Shown one piece after another: positions 5,632 through 6,885 of a stretch of DNA of 6,885 nt. The first letter of the stretch is position 1. Each line of letters opens with the position of its first letter. A model generated the notes under the pieces. It was given only the letters and a program-made list of their open reading frames with translations, ran no database searches and was not told the origin of the DNA. Source of the stretch: Candidatus Bathyarchaeota archaeon (GTDB lineage: Archaea > Thermoproteota > Bathyarchaeia > RBG-16-48-13 > GCA-020355125); assembly GCA_026014905.1 (NCBI GenBank), contig JAOZHK010000146.1:1-6885 (forward strand). Reading direction: 5' to 3'. A program made the translations under genes and the position numbers.

Positions 5632-6885
5632 CTAGGTCGCGAGGTTCTCGAGTATGGTTACGTACGATTTCTCGAGAGTCGTTAAACCACCGATACGTCC
5701 TGTGTTTTCAACCACTAGGTATTCATTGGGGGCATGAGCACGCCCCCCATGACCTAAACCACCCATCACAAAAGGGAGATTCAACGGCGCTCGATTAAAC
5801 ATGCAAAAAGGTGCACTTCCCGCTAAATGCGGCCAGATCTCCGAGTTATAACCAAAGCTTTGATAAGCCATGATGACCGCCTGAGATGCGGGTTCCTTGA
5901 CACTCGTCTTCGCCCAATCGTATCCTGATTCCAGCTTGTTTATGGCAATATGCGGAAAGCCATGCTGGTCGAGATGCTTCCGGATTCGAGGAAGGACTTC
6001 ACGCGTCGACATATTGGGGACCAGACGAACATCAATTTTCGCTGTAATCTTGTAAGGTAACACCGTTTTAGTTCCTGGATTCGTATAACCGCTCCAGATA
6101 CCATTAATATTCAGGGTAGGCGAATACAAGTAACGTAGGAGTGCTGCTTTACCATGAGCATCATCGATAAAGCGTTCAACCTCCATCAAATCTTTCGTTG
6201 ATGCCTCGTTAAACGTCTGTTCAAGCGCATCGATTAATTCGAGATCTTCCGGGCTTGGAGGAACAACATTTTCATAAAAACCGTCGATCTGAACGTGGTT
6301 ACCATCAGGTGAGGTCATGCTACACAACGCGTGAATCATCGACCATGCGGGACTGTCAACCCATGCTTTATTACTCCCATGAATATCGAACGTTGTAGGA
6401 CCGTATCCCCAATGTTTCCCGTCCAGTTCGAGCTCAAAATAGACGATGCCTTTGACGCCTAAATTCATCTCAACTTTCCCATGCTGATCTTGATCTGCTG
6501 ACGGAAAGAAAACTGCATCCGCTGTTCTCAGCGTCTCTTCATAGCGATGAATAAATTCAGGGAGATGCCGACTTCCAAGTTCTTCTTCGCCTTCAGCGAC
6601 AAAAAGCAAGTTGACGGGTAACGCGTCTTCAACAGCTTGGATGGATTCACATGCATTGAGAAACGCTTGTAATGGACCTTTCGTGTTAATCGCGCCTCGC
6701 GCTACCAGACAGGCCCCTAGTGGAGCAAGTTTGAGGACACGTCCTTCTAAGGGTGGAACGCTCCATCCTGGATCATCCACTGGTTGAGTATCATACATCA
6801 AATAGATAATAATTGTCTTAGCAGCTCCCACGTCATACTTCCCAAAGACAACAGGATAGCCACTCGTTTCCACAAGTGTTGATTC
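5632..6885 (-). CDS. M20-family metallopeptidase/amidohydrolase homologue, N-terminus off right edge
   Basis: There are 417 visible residues, ending at TAG (5632-5634). The frame is still open at the edge (E-S-T-L-V-E-T-S-G-Y-P-V-V), so the GTG at 6871-6873 is most likely an internal Val and some tens of N-terminal residues are missing. Numbering from the edge, M20 landmarks are I-Y-L-M-Y-D-T-Q-P (27-35), A-R-G-A-I-N-T-K-G-P (62-71), A-E-G-E-E-E-L-G-S (97-105) with the general-base/metal Glu pair 101-102, a candidate ligand Asp131, the dimerisation-domain D-I-H-G-S-N, and G-R-A-H-A-P-N-E (381-388) with metal ligand His384. The classical first ligand (His of GHxD) is Met30, and the bridging Asp (DDKG) is Asn67. 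The enzyme therefore cannot have the standard two-metal centre. It may belong to a dipeptidase-like M20 branch with these changes. Substrate is unknown; its neighbour is a CE4 amidohydrolase. Confidence 0.83.
   Translation of the reverse strand, partial: ESTLVETSGYPVVFGKYDVGAAKTIIIYLMYDTQPVDDPGWSVPPLEGRVLKLAPLGACLVARGAINTKGPLQAFLNACESIQAVEDALPVNLLFVAEGEEELGSRHLPEFIHRYEETLRTADAVFFPSADQDQHGKVEMNLGVKGIVYFELELDGKHWGYGPTTFDIHGSNKAWVDSPAWSMIHALCSMTSPDGNHVQIDGFYENVVPPSPEDLELIDALEQTFNEASTKDLMEVERFIDDAHGKAALLRYLYSPTLNINGIWSGYTNPGTKTVLPYKITAKIDVRLVPNMSTREVLPRIRKHLDQHGFPHIAINKLESGYDWAKTSVKEPASQAVIMAYQSFGYNSEIWPHLAGSAPFCMFNRAPLNLPFVMGGLGHGGRAHAPNEYLVVENTGRIGGLTTLEKSYVTILENLAT

Noticed and set aside
6871..6873. 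GTG as the start of the M20 gene
   Set aside because: The frame stays open to the window edge with sequence typical of the M20 N-terminal region, and no ribosome binding site precedes it; the Val is most likely internal.

Overview
The window looks like an ordinary bacterial chromosomal segment of moderate G+C, with no plasmid, phage, transposon or CRISPR signature. A sigma70-type promoter and AGGAG-like ribosome binding sites support a bacterium. The gene set (DUF998 membrane protein, DinB-like protein, stand-alone flavodoxin domain, MATE exporter) would suit a Bacillota or Chloroflexota soil or acidophile lineage, but this is a weak guess and no marker gene fixes the taxonomy. Both edges cut through genes.

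Left part (1-2969): the first 72 codons of a DUF998 membrane protein run leftward off the edge. Its divergent intergenic region holds a small inverted repeat and a good promoter that reads rightward into a GTG-started flavodoxin-like gene (435-917). Then come a DinB/DUF664-like helical-bundle protein (1021-1527) and, 47 bp later, a strongly diverged member of the glycerate 2-kinase (DUF4147/MOFRL) family (1575-2969). The last two may be co-transcribed.

Middle (3051-4693): a complete MATE-family multidrug/cation antiporter lies on the minus strand, converging on the kinase-like gene. A 266-bp divergent region follows, with a 47-codon open frame whose stop codon directly abuts the next start.

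Right part (4694-6885): a CE4 'polysaccharide deacetylase' of the HpPgdA/cyclic-imidase type converges on an M20-family peptidase homologue that leaves the window. A bidirectional hairpin terminator lies between them. Both are amide-bond hydrolase families, so a two-step route (opening or deacylating a substrate, then hydrolysing the open-chain amide) is conceivable, but this is inference from proximity.

The points most worth a second look are: the M20 protein, in which two classical metal ligands are replaced (His to Met, bridging Asp to Asn) while the catalytic Glu pair and C-terminal His remain; the glycerate-kinase homologue, which keeps the fold-defining glycine motifs and Lys but has lost several active-site loops; and the small frame coupled to the deacetylase start. 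I see no convincing evidence of a wholly new multi-gene system here.
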